Below, in pieces: positions 1 to 6,064 of a stretch of 9,554 nt of DNA. Origin of the DNA: Clostridia bacterium (GTDB lineage Bacteria; Bacillota; Clostridia; Oscillospirales; CAG-382). A model generated the notes under the pieces. That model was not told where the DNA came from. It saw only the letters and a program-made list of their open reading frames with translations, and did no database searches. Within the stretch, counting starts at the first letter, position 1, and every line of letters starts with the position of its first letter. The position numbers were made by a program, and so were the translations under genes. The stretch spans positions 1 through 9,554 of the forward strand of contig JAGADB010000092.1 of NCBI GenBank assembly GCA_017613815.1, written 5' to 3'.

Positions 1-285
1 ATTTGCAATCTCCTTTGCCGGCTCAAGCTGTTCGGCAAGTTCGGGCGGCATGCCCTTTCGAGTCGCCTTGTAATAGGCGCACTTTTCGTGTCGGAAGGTC
101 GGCTCCTTAAGGTCGAACGCTATCGCGGCGTAGTCGGGCTTCAATTCCGAAATCTGCTTATACAGCATGTTTATAAAGCCGAAAATCGCGTTTGTGTTGC
201 GGCCGTCTTTCGTGGTGAGCGGGCGCACGCCGTAAAAAGCGCGGTTTAAGATGCTGTTTCCGTCGACGGCGAGAAGTTTTTTCAT
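1..285 (-). CDS. polA: DNA polymerase I, N-terminal part of the 5'-nuclease domain (cut by window edge)
   Basis: Only the first 95 codons are present; the gene continues beyond position 1. The translation starts MKKLLAVDGNSILNRAFYGV and carries hallmarks of the 5'-3' exonuclease (FEN-like) domain: the metal-binding Asp in VDGNS (residue 8), the TNAIFGFINML helix (31-41), the AFD Asp (58), TFRHE (63-67), the YKATR helical-arch segment (72-76) and MPPELAEQ (79-86). Pol I removes RNA primers and fills gaps in lagging-strand synthesis and excision repair. Whether the proofreading and polymerase domains follow cannot be seen; a stand-alone 5'-nuclease is the alternative. The ATG at 283-285 is preceded by AAAGGAACG, a good ribosome binding site. 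The gene lies 28 nt downstream of the SanA-like gene on the same strand, so the two are probably co-transcribed. Confidence 0.9.
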   Translation of the reverse strand, partial: MKKLLAVDGNSILNRAFYGVRPLTTKDGRNTNAIFGFINMLYKQISELKPDYAAIAFDLKEPTFRHEKCAYYKATRKGMPPELAEQLEPAKEIAN

Positions 286-313
286 ATTTACGTTCCTTTC
301 GTGGAAAAATACT

Positions 314-982
314 CTATTTATCGTTGGTTTCGTCTCCGCTGCCTTCAAGTGGAATTTTTTCGCCGAGAAAGCGCGGATACGGCTTGAATATGCACTTAAA
401 GAAATCCTTGTTTCTTGCGAAAACCTCGCGGACCTCTCTCAGCCTTTGCCCCGCGTAAGCCCTTGCGTCGGAGACCGCGCCGGAAGAGTCGAGTCCGAGG
501 GATTTTGCTATGTATACCGCTCTGTAAAGATGGTATTTCTGCGACACGATTATTATTTTCTGCGCGCCGAAAATCTCTTTTGCCCTGTAAATGCTGTCGT
601 ACGAGGAAAAACCGGCGTGGTCCATGAAAATGTCGGAACTTTTCACGCCTTTTCCGACGGCGTAGCTTTTCATAACGTTGACCTCGTCGTAATCGACGGT
701 CCCGTGGTCGCCGCTCATTATTATTTTCGGCGCTTTTCCGCTTTCATAAAGGAAAATCGCGCAGTCGAGGCGGTCTTTCAACATGGGGCTGGGACTTTCG
801 TTTCTAACGCCCGCGCCGAGAACCAGAATGCAGTCGGCGTTTTCAATATGCGCAAAATCCGCCTTTTCGAAAACGCGGTCTTTCGCCGAAAAAACCACGA
901 AAGCGTTGAAAGCAAAGACGGCTGCCGCAAAAAACGCGGATACAAGCGTGAAAATTATTATTATTTTGAGACTTTTTTTCAT
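314..982 (-). CDS. SanA/YdcF-like DUF218 membrane-anchored protein
   Basis: The 222-aa protein has a short cytoplasmic start (MKKSLK), one hydrophobic segment (about residues 7-32) and then an extracytoplasmic DUF218 domain. Family landmarks are ADCILVLGAGV (49-59), PSPMLKDRLDCAIFLYESG (64-82), IIMSGDHG (87-94), YDEVNVMKSYAV (98-109), and the polar VSQKYHLYRAVYIAK stretch (146-160). SanA of Enterobacteria is linked to vancomycin resistance at high temperature and envelope integrity; the biochemical activity of the family is poorly defined, so no reaction is assigned. The ATG follows AAAAAGGATTTCAAA, a usable ribosome binding site. It lies only 28 nt past the cdsA terminator, leaving no room for a separate promoter in the gap. 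Expression may therefore rely on read-through or a promoter inside cdsA. polA follows after 28 nt. Confidence 0.85.
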   Translation of the reverse strand: MKKSLKIIIIFTLVSAFFAAAVFAFNAFVVFSAKDRVFEKADFAHIENADCILVLGAGVRNESPSPMLKDRLDCAIFLYESGKAPKIIMSGDHGTVDYDEVNVMKSYAVGKGVKSSDIFMDHAGFSSYDSIYRAKEIFGAQKIIIVSQKYHLYRAVYIAKSLGLDSSGAVSDARAYAGQRLREVREVFARNKDFFKCIFKPYPRFLGEKIPLEGSGDETNDK

Positions 983-1009
983 TTTGAAATCCTTTTTCGG
1001 CGCTTTTTG

Positions 1010-1037
1010 AAAAATTACCCCGCATAAAGCGGGGTAA
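1010..1037 (-). terminator. Rho-independent terminator after cdsA
   Basis: A perfect 9-bp inverted repeat, TTACCCCGC / GCGGGGTAA, with a 5-nt loop lies just past the cdsA stop codon. On the minus strand the stem is followed by TTTTTC, as expected of an intrinsic terminator. The next gene on this strand starts 28 nt further on, so the hairpin may act as a partial attenuator rather than a full stop. Confidence 0.85.
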
Positions 1038-1040
1038 AAC

Positions 1041-1901
1041 TTATTTTATGACTTTCACCAAAGCGCTTAAATACTGTGCGTCCTCAACCAGAAGCAGCAA
1101 AAACGGAGAGACTAATAGAATGCTGTCGAATCTGTCGAGCACCCCTCCGTGTCCCGGGAATAATTTGCCGTAGTCCTTTATTCCGTACTTTCTCTTTATG
1201 ACCGACGCAAGCAGGTCTCCCGTCTGCGACAGGAACGACACCACGACGGCGACGGAAGCGATTCCTATATAGTTGGGAACGATGGGGAGTATCTTCGAGA
1301 GCACGAAGCCGTATATCAGATACGCTATAACGCAGAAAACCACTCCGCCTATCGCGCCTTCAACCGTCTTTTTGGGGCTTATGTTGGGGCATAGCTTGTG
1401 CTTGCCGAACAGATAGCCCGTAAAGTACGCAAAGGTGTCGGTTATCCACGCGCCCGCGAACACGAGAAGATAGACGTACTGCCCGATAGGCTCTCCGGTG
1501 TTCGAGCCGGGGTCGGTAGTTACGTATCTCAGCTTTACAAGGCAGGTAAAGCATATCGTTATGTAGGTCGTGAACATAAACGCCGCGCTTGCTGATGCGG
1601 GGTCTGTTTTGTCATGCGCAAACACGAGCACGAAAAGCATTACGAAAAGATAGCACACCACGAACGCCGAAAGCACGCCGTATCTGTAACGCGAGGCGAC
1701 AAGCGTGCAAAGCGCCGAGAAAACGAGGGACGGAATCGTGATGTAAGGCACGTTTTTCACGTCTATGCACTCCATCATCTCGTATGTGCCCGCAACGGCA
1801 AGTAAAGTGATTATCAAGGGATAAACTATCGTTCCCGAAAGGAAAACGAAAATTAAAAGCAGCAGCGCGAGGACCGCGCCGGTAATAACCCTTTGCTTCA
1901 C
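1041..1901 (-). CDS. cdsA: Phosphatidate cytidylyltransferase (CDP-diacylglycerol synthase)
   Basis: This 286-aa polytopic inner-membrane enzyme makes CDP-diacylglycerol from phosphatidate and CTP, the branch point to bacterial phospholipids. Several hydrophobic segments are visible (about 7-40, 52-70, 77-95, 105-122, 142-165, 184-206, 214-228, 260-272). The family signature is complete near the C-terminus: SVIKRKYGIKDYGKLFPGHG (233-252) followed by GVLDRFDS (253-260), with the KR, KD, HGG and DRFD residues in place. ISPKKTVEGAIGG (174-186) is also typical. The start codon is GTG at 1899-1901, preceded by AAGAAGGTG about 7 nt upstream. It lies 49 nt downstream of uppS, the usual gene order for this pair, and is the last gene before the terminator at 1010-1037. 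Confidence 0.96.
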   Translation of the reverse strand: MKQRVITGAVLALLLLIFVFLSGTIVYPLIITLLAVAGTYEMMECIDVKNVPYITIPSLVFSALCTLVASRYRYGVLSAFVVCYLFVMLFVLVFAHDKTDPASASAAFMFTTYITICFTCLVKLRYVTTDPGSNTGEPIGQYVYLLVFAGAWITDTFAYFTGYLFGKHKLCPNISPKKTVEGAIGGVVFCVIAYLIYGFVLSKILPIVPNYIGIASVAVVVSFLSQTGDLLASVIKRKYGIKDYGKLFPGHGGVLDRFDSILLVSPFLLLLVEDAQYLSALVKVIK

Positions 1902-1950
1902 TTGAATTCACCTTCTTGCGTTTGAAAATGATGATGCCGATAATGCGGCG

Positions 1951-2730
1951 TTATTCGGTAACGCCCGACGTTATGCCGCCCTTGTTCTCTTTTTTGTCGT
2001 CGTAGCCGCCGTAACGGCGGTTTGTCTTTGAAAATTTTGCGAATATGTCAAAAAGCTCTTCTTTGGAAAAGTCCGGCCACAGCGTGTCGGTAAAATAGAG
2101 CTCGGCGTACGACGCCTGCCACAAAAGGAAGTTGGAAAGACGGTGCTCTCCGCCCGTGCGGATGATGATGTCGGGGTCTCCCGTCGGGGAAGTGTAAAGC
2201 TCCGCCGAAATATCCTCCTCCGTCGCGTGCTTTACGCCTTTTTCGCAAAGCAGGTCGAAGGCGCGGCAGATTTCCGCCCTGCCGCCGTAGTTTAAGCACA
2301 CGTTGAGGTTGTAGACGTTGTCCTTGGTGCTGTCCTCGACGTATTTTATCTTTTCGCGTATATTGTCGGGAAAAGGCGAAAGGTCGCCCAAGAAGCGCAC
2401 GCGCGTGTCTTTTGAATACTTTTCCATGACTATGTCGAGATAGGTGTCCAGAAGACCTATTATTCCGTCGATTTCGTCGTCGCTGCGCTTCCAGTTTTCG
2501 GTGGAGAAGGCGTAGACGGTAACAGACGTAACGCCTGTGTTTCTGCAGGCGTTAAGGATGTTTTCAAGCGTCTCCGCGCCCGCCCTGTGTCCCGCTTTTC
2601 TCGGAAGCGAGCGCTTTTGCGCCCATCGGCCGTTTCCGTCTAAGATAAAGGCGATGTGCTTTGGAGCGGTGCCTTCAAACGACGGCGAAGACTTTTCTTT
2701 TTTCTTGAAAATATTGAATAAATTCGGCAT
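1951..2730 (-). CDS. uppS: Isoprenyl transferase / undecaprenyl diphosphate synthase
   Basis: This cytoplasmic cis-prenyltransferase of 259 aa condenses isopentenyl diphosphate onto farnesyl diphosphate to give the C55 lipid carrier for peptidoglycan and other wall glycans. The sequence shows HIAFILDGNGRWA (25-37) with the catalytic Asp31, the basic RKAGHRAG (44-51), FSTENWKRS (75-83), LNYGGRAEI (146-154), and the C-terminal block DPDIIIRTGGEHRLSNFLLW (185-204) with YAELYF (208-213). FSKTNRRYGG (233-242) matches the family end. The ATG overlaps the frr stop codon by one base (TGATG) and has only a weak, distant AAAGAGA purine stretch, so translation is probably coupled to frr. The product feeds the same wall and glycan processes as the glycosyltransferase genes at the right end, though it is not co-transcribed with them. 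Confidence 0.96.
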   Translation of the reverse strand: MPNLFNIFKKKEKSSPSFEGTAPKHIAFILDGNGRWAQKRSLPRKAGHRAGAETLENILNACRNTGVTSVTVYAFSTENWKRSDDEIDGIIGLLDTYLDIVMEKYSKDTRVRFLGDLSPFPDNIREKIKYVEDSTKDNVYNLNVCLNYGGRAEICRAFDLLCEKGVKHATEEDISAELYTSPTGDPDIIIRTGGEHRLSNFLLWQASYAELYFTDTLWPDFSKEELFDIFAKFSKTNRRYGGYDDKKENKGGITSGVTE

Positions 2731-3284
2731 CAGATGGACATTATCTCTTTCTTTTTATTTTCTGCCGCCGTGTCGATGTTCTTTATATACTTGTCTGTCA
2801 GGTCCTGAATGAGTTTTTCCGACGCTTTGAGCTCGTCTTCGGTCATTTCGCTGTTCTTTTTCATATCTTTTGCCTTTTCGTTTGCGTCTCTGCGGACGTT
2901 TCTGACGGCAACCTTGAATTCTTCGGCGAGCCTTTCAACCTTTTTGGCGAGTTCCTTTCTTCTCTCCTCGGTCGGCTGCGGGAACGCAAGGCGTATGAGT
3001 TTGCCGTCGTTCTGCGGATTAATTCCGAGGTCGGACGTCTGGATAGCCTTTTCGATGCTCTTTAATACGGAAGAATCCCACGGAGAAATAACGAGGGTTC
3101 TGGGGTCGGGGATTTTGATTTCCGCGAGCTGATTTATGGGCATTTTGCTGCCGAAATATTCCACCTGGATTCTGTCAAGCGCCCCGGCGCTTGCTTTGCC
3201 GGCGCTTATCGTCTTGAATTCCGATTCGAGTCCCGCAAGGGTTTTCGCCATTTTTTCTTCGTATTCTTTTGTTTCGATTTTCAT
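2730..3284 (-). CDS. frr: Ribosome recycling factor
   Basis: The 184-aa product has the normal RRF length (about 185). With EF-G it splits the post-termination ribosome. Domain landmarks are the N-terminal helix (1-30), the domain II region with VEYFG and MPINQLAEI (41-56), PRTLVISPWD (61-70), SIEKAIQTSDLGINP (76-90), RLAFPQPTEERRKEL (98-112) and VAVRNVRRDANEKAKD (125-140). The last contains the conserved RRDAN. An oddity is the usually invariant RxGRA motif, which here reads SAGKA (27-31), replacing both arginines. The start has a strong GGAGGAA site 6-7 nt upstream. It lies 45 nt downstream of pyrH and overlaps uppS by one base, as in the common pyrH-frr-uppS-cdsA operon. Confidence 0.97.
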   Translation of the reverse strand: MKIETKEYEEKMAKTLAGLESEFKTISAGKASAGALDRIQVEYFGSKMPINQLAEIKIPDPRTLVISPWDSSVLKSIEKAIQTSDLGINPQNDGKLIRLAFPQPTEERRKELAKKVERLAEEFKVAVRNVRRDANEKAKDMKKNSEMTEDELKASEKLIQDLTDKYIKNIDTAAENKKKEIMSI

Positions 3285-3329
3285 TTTTCATTCCTCCGGA
3301 CAAATTAGATTAAATTTTTATTTATAAAG

Positions 3330-4031
3330 TCAGTTTTTGACTACCGTACCCATTTTTTCGCCGTTGATTACGCGGTAAATGCTGTCTTCCTCGTTAAGAG
3401 CAAAGATTATGACGGGAACGCCGTTTACCTTTCCCATAGCCGACGCCGTAAGGTCGATTACGGCAAGGTCGTTCTTTAAGATGTCGGAATACGTAACCTC
3501 GTCAAGCTTTTTGGCGTTCGGGTCTTTTCTCGGGTCGGCGGTGTAAACGCCGTCGACGTTTTTGGCAAAGAGCGCTGCGTCCGCCTCTATTTCCAAAGCG
3601 CGCAAAACCGACGCCGTGTCTGTCGAAAAGTAAGGATTGCCCGTTCCGCCGGCAATGATTACCGCCTTTCCCCCGTCGAGCGCTTCGCGCTCCTTTAAGG
3701 AGTTAAAGGGGTCCGCCACCTGAGGCATCGCAAGCGACGTCATAACGACGGTCTTTACGCCGACGTCCTCTAGCACCGACTGAAAAGCGAGGGAATTCAT
3801 GAGGGTCGCAAGCATTCCCATCTTGTCGGCGGAGGTGCGTTCTATTTTTTTGCCCGCGCCTCTGAAAATGTTGCCGCCGCCGATGACGATTCCGAAAGAG
3901 GTGCCGCCGTCCATGCATTTTTTAATCTGTAAGGCGAGCTTTTGCGCCACCTCGTAGTCTATGATGTCTTCCGATGAGTTTTTAAGGGCCTCTCCCGACA
4001 GTTTGAGAAGCACTCTTTTGTACTTAGGCAT
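3330..4031 (-). CDS. pyrH: UMP kinase
   Basis: This bacterial-type UMP kinase of the amino-acid-kinase fold (233 aa) phosphorylates UMP to UDP in pyrimidine nucleotide synthesis. Visible motifs are KLSGEAL (10-16), GIVIGGGNIFRG (47-58), ADKMGMLATLMNSLAFQ (68-84), GGTGNPYFSTDTA (128-140) and KNVDGVYTADP (157-167), followed by DLTASAM (193-199). Both the nucleotide-binding and UMP-binding segments are intact. The ATG at 4029-4031 is preceded by AAGGAGT at 8-nt spacing. It is the first gene of the pyrH-frr-uppS-cdsA operon, read from the promoter at 4076-4104. The rpsB-tsf pair that often precedes pyrH is replaced here by a sugar kinase with its own promoter. Confidence 0.97.
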   Translation of the reverse strand: MPKYKRVLLKLSGEALKNSSEDIIDYEVAQKLALQIKKCMDGGTSFGIVIGGGNIFRGAGKKIERTSADKMGMLATLMNSLAFQSVLEDVGVKTVVMTSLAMPQVADPFNSLKEREALDGGKAVIIAGGTGNPYFSTDTASVLRALEIEADAALFAKNVDGVYTADPRKDPNAKKLDEVTYSDILKNDLAVIDLTASAMGKVNGVPVIIFALNEEDSIYRVINGEKMGTVVKN

Positions 4032-4075
4032 ATTTATTACTCCTTAGTCTTGAAGAATTTCCTTTTTTCCAGAAT

Positions 4076-4104
4076 ATTATAACAATTTACGCGTTAAAAA
4101 GCAA
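4076..4104 (-). promoter_or_regulatory. Sigma-A type promoter of the pyrH operon
   Basis: On the minus strand TTGCTT (4104-4099) is followed after exactly 17 nt by a perfect TATAAT (4081-4076). The expected start of transcription is near 4069, giving a leader of about 38 nt that contains the pyrH ribosome binding site. Confidence 0.8.
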
Positions 4105-4105
4105 C

Positions 4106-4136
4106 AGAATTTTGTTAAAACGGGGAGAATTTTGTT
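4106..4136. repeat. Two 11-bp direct repeats just upstream of the pyrH promoter
   Basis: AGAATTTTGTT occurs at 4106-4116 and again at 4126-4136, with starts exactly 20 bp (about two helical turns) apart. The pair abuts the -35 box of the pyrH promoter and reaches the sugar kinase stop codon. The phasing fits a protein-binding site or UP-like element, but the motif is AT-rich and chance is possible. Confidence 0.55.
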
Positions 4137-5074
4137 TATCTTGCGTTGTATTCGTTTATGAAGCTTTCGAGCTGTTTTAACGTCGGGAACGAGCCGAACG
4201 CGCCCTCTTTGGTTACGGTGTATGCGCCGACGCAGTTTGCAAACCGCGCGGCGTCTGTTATGTCGCCGCCGTTTTGCAAGTACCTTACGGTAAGCGCCGC
4301 GGTAAACGCGTCGCCCGCGCCCGTCGTGTCGACGGGATTTACGTCAAGCGACTGTATGAGCTCCTGGTGTATGCCGTCGTATATGTAGCAGCCGCGCGCA
4401 CCGAGCTTGAGCACGACGTACTTTGTTTTTACCGTGGAATAAAGCTTCATCGCCGCGCGAAGACACGAGTCGACGCTGTCGGGGAAGATTCCCGTGTAGA
4501 ACGCCGTTTCCGTCTCGTTTGGGGAGATTATCTCGCAGGGGGACATCTCGGACAGTATGAGGTCGGACCTCTGAGGCGCGGTGTCGAAAAACACCGGAAT
4601 TTTCTGGCGCTTCGCCTGCATTATCGCAAATTTAACCGTGTCCGGCGGAATTTCGCACTGAATAAGCAGCGCGTCGGGATATGAGGTGAACGCTTCCTCG
4701 ATGTTCACAAGGGTTAAGTTTTTGTTTGCGCCGGGAAATACGGTAATCCTGTTTTGTCCGTCTTCCTCGCGGTAAATCTGGGCAAGGCCTGTTTTTTCGA
4801 CGGAGTCGAAAAAAACGAAGCGGCAATCGATGTTCTCTTTCTTGTATTTTTCGGAAAGCTCGGTGCCGTAGAGGTCCTTGCCGAGCTTGGTGCAGAAGAT
4901 GATTTCCGCTCCGAGCCTGGATGCGGCAACCGCGGCGTTGGCGCCCTTGCCCCCGGGAGAAATGAAGTAAGCGCCGTTGGATATAATCGTCTCGCCGGCG
5001 TGGGGAATCGCTTCCGCACAGCACACGAAATCGATATTTGAACTGCCTATTATGAGAAATCTCGGCTTTTTCAT
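4136..5074 (-). CDS. PfkB-family carbohydrate kinase, ribokinase-like
   Basis: The 312-aa cytoplasmic protein belongs to the ribokinase/PfkB family, which transfers phosphate from ATP to a sugar or nucleoside hydroxyl. Motifs include GSSNIDFV (10-17), IPHAGETI (23-30), the first PfkB signature GGKGANAAVAASRLGA (41-56), LGKDLYG (64-70), NETE (186-189) and the second signature DTTGAGDAFTA (249-259) with catalytic Asp255. The GGKGANAA block and overall pattern are closest to ribokinase (RbsK), but substrate cannot be fixed from sequence. The ATG at 5072-5074 is chosen because GGGGTG sits about 5 nt upstream and the conserved N-terminus begins there. The longer reading frame to 5152 runs through its own promoter. 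No sugar transporter, rbsD or regulator lies beside it, so it is an isolated kinase gene. Confidence 0.88.
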   Translation of the reverse strand: MKKPRFLIIGSSNIDFVCCAEAIPHAGETIISNGAYFISPGGKGANAAVAASRLGAEIIFCTKLGKDLYGTELSEKYKKENIDCRFVFFDSVEKTGLAQIYREEDGQNRITVFPGANKNLTLVNIEEAFTSYPDALLIQCEIPPDTVKFAIMQAKRQKIPVFFDTAPQRSDLILSEMSPCEIISPNETETAFYTGIFPDSVDSCLRAAMKLYSTVKTKYVVLKLGARGCYIYDGIHQELIQSLDVNPVDTTGAGDAFTAALTVRYLQNGGDITDAARFANCVGAYTVTKEGAFGSFPTLKQLESFINEYNAR

Positions 5075-5120
5075 GGCTTCACCCCGCAGATTTGCAAATT
5101 TAATATATATTCTATAATAA

Positions 5121-5149
5121 ATTATATTATCTTTAAGCGCTTCTGTCAA
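5121..5149 (-). promoter_or_regulatory. Consensus sigma-A promoter of the sugar kinase, with AAGCGCTT palindrome in the spacer
   Basis: The minus strand reads TTGACA (5149-5144), 17 nt, TATAAT (5126-5121), a perfect consensus in both hexamers and spacing. The spacer holds the 8-bp palindrome AAGCGCTT (5135-5142), which matches the CG-centred core of LacI-family operators, including cre and RbsR-type sites; the outer bases do not fit the cre consensus well. A repressor bound there would block polymerase, but this is inference. Confidence 0.85.
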
Positions 5150-5178
5150 CAATAAACTTGAAACGCGCGTTCTTACAC

Positions 5179-5207
5179 TTGATTTTCGGCGGTTTCTGTG
5201 ATAAAAT
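5179..5207 (+). promoter_or_regulatory. Promoter of the lipoprotein gene
   Basis: TTGATT (5179-5184), 17 nt and TAAAAT (5202-5207) precede the lipoprotein gene, predicting a start near 5214. It diverges from the sugar kinase promoter; the two -35 boxes are 29 bp apart, so one bound regulator could affect both. Confidence 0.7.
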
Positions 5208-5244
5208 ATACCAAGAAAACCAAAACCCGAAAGGAAAATGTTTT

Positions 5245-5736
5245 ATGAAAAAGATAATTGCGGCGTCTCTTGCTCTTCTTTTGATTTTCGCTCTCGCGTC
5301 GTGCACGACGCTCACCGAGAATAATATAACCAGCCCCGCCGACGGAGCGGAGGAAAAGGCGGCGATAAAAGCCGAAAACGTCGCCGGAGAATACGTTCTT
5401 ACGCAGATGAGCGGGCTCGGAAACGAGGGCTATACCGCAAAGGCGGAGGACTACGAAGAAAATAAACTCACCTTCACCAAAGACGGAAAGTTTTCTTTGA
5501 GCGTCAAGTATAAGGAATCGTCGGATAAAAAGGACGGCTCGTACGAAGTGGGCGCCGACGGAAGCATAAAGCTTGAAGAAGGCGCGTTTATCGCGGCAAA
5601 CGGCGAAAATATCAAATTCGACGGCGAAAAAATAAATGTAAACGGCAAGCTCGGCACGCAGGTGTCGGTGTCTCTGGTTTACGAAAAGGCAGATAAGGCA
5701 AAAGCCGAAGAAAAAGAGGAAAAAACCGAAAAATAA
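5245..5736 (+). CDS. Small secreted lipoprotein of unknown function with charged C-terminal tail
   Basis: The 163-aa product starts with a lipoprotein signal: MKK, a hydrophobic core (4-16) and the lipobox LASC with Cys20 as the lipidation site. It should therefore be anchored to the outer face of the cytoplasmic membrane. A Thr/Asn/Ala-rich linker (21-45) leads to a domain (about 46-146) of short alternating strands with many Gly turns: VAGEYVLTQMSG, NKLTFTKDGKFSLSVKYK, GSYEVGADGSIKLEEG, NIKFDGEKINVNG, QVSVSLVYEK. This suggests a small beta-barrel or lipocalin-like fold. The tail (147-163) is almost only Lys, Glu, Ala and Asp. I recognise no named family with confidence. ATG 5245-5247 is preceded by AAAGGAAAA; a reading frame open to 5158 has no ribosome site and includes the promoter. 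It is monocistronic, facing the DUF1540 gene. Confidence 0.85.
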   Translation: MKKIIAASLALLLIFALASCTTLTENNITSPADGAEEKAAIKAENVAGEYVLTQMSGLGNEGYTAKAEDYEENKLTFTKDGKFSLSVKYKESSDKKDGSYEVGADGSIKLEEGAFIAANGENIKFDGEKINVNGKLGTQVSVSLVYEKADKAKAEEKEEKTEK

Positions 5737-5761
5737 AAGCAGAGAATGAAATTCCCTGCTT
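5729..5761 (-). terminator. Terminator of the DUF1540 gene, T-tract inside the end of the lipoprotein gene
   Basis: On the minus strand AAGCAGGGAAT and ATTCTCTGCTT pair as an 11-bp stem (one G-U) around a TTC loop (5761-5737), followed by TTTTATTTTT. On the plus strand the same hairpin has an A-C mismatch and no T-tract after it, so it fits the minus-strand gene better. It may help end the lipoprotein transcript too. Confidence 0.75.
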
Positions 5762-5769
5762 AATTCAGG

Positions 5770-5964
5770 TTACTGCTTTGCGCGGAAGGTCGCGCAGGCG
5801 GTGTCGGTGCAGCTTGAGGCGTATCCGGGCCCGACGGCGATGGATGACGCGGTGCAGCACCCCGTATCGTCGTGGTACACGCAGTTTTTGACGCTGCAGG
5901 TTACGCCCTTGATATAGTGCGAATTCAGATTTTTTTCAATGCTCTCGTCAAAAAGTCCGTCCAT
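5770..5964 (-). CDS. DUF1540 cysteine-rich small protein
   Basis: The 64-aa protein carries one DUF1540 unit: VTCSVKNCVYH (21-31), then CC (36-37), SSIAVGPG (40-47) and SCTDTACATF (51-60). Six cysteines (23, 28, 36, 37, 52, 57) plus His31 are spaced like a small metal-binding or disulfide-stabilised module. The family is common in Clostridia and Bacilli and has no established function; zinc or iron binding is inferred from the cysteine pattern only. The ATG at 5962-5964 follows AAAGGAG at 8-nt spacing. A TATAAT at 6026-6021 on the same strand could be its -10 box, but no good -35 lies at the correct distance. The gene stands alone, between two plus-strand genes. Confidence 0.88.
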   Translation of the reverse strand: MDGLFDESIEKNLNSHYIKGVTCSVKNCVYHDDTGCCTASSIAVGPGYASSCTDTACATFRAKQ

Positions 5965-6064
5965 ATAAAAAACTCCTTTCCCATAGGGTTTATACGGATA
6001 TTTTTGCCGAAAAAATCTTAATTATACGGAAAAACCGTAATTTTCAGTACAAAACGGAGGAAAA

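Noticed and set aside
251..1027. 258-codon plus-strand reading frame
   Set aside because: It lies antisense to the SanA-like gene and polA, matches no family and has no ribosome site; it is a by-product of codon bias.
1937..1958. Hairpin between uppS and cdsA
   Set aside because: A seven-pair stem with a bulge and no T-tract; cdsA follows closely, so termination is unlikely.
5075..5152. N-terminal extension of the sugar kinase from a TTG start
   Set aside because: It would run through the TTGACA and TATAAT boxes of its own promoter and lacks a ribosome site; the ATG at 5072-5074 has GGGGTG upstream and begins the conserved domain.
5158..5244. N-terminal extension of the lipoprotein
   Set aside because: It contains the promoter, has no ribosome site and would bury the signal peptide.
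6001..6028. Promoter for the metallophosphoesterase (TTTTTG-16-TATACG)
   Set aside because: Both hexamers are poor; the region certainly must hold a start signal, but I cannot choose it. TACGG-AAAAA-CCGTA (6025-6039) nearby has only 5-bp arms.
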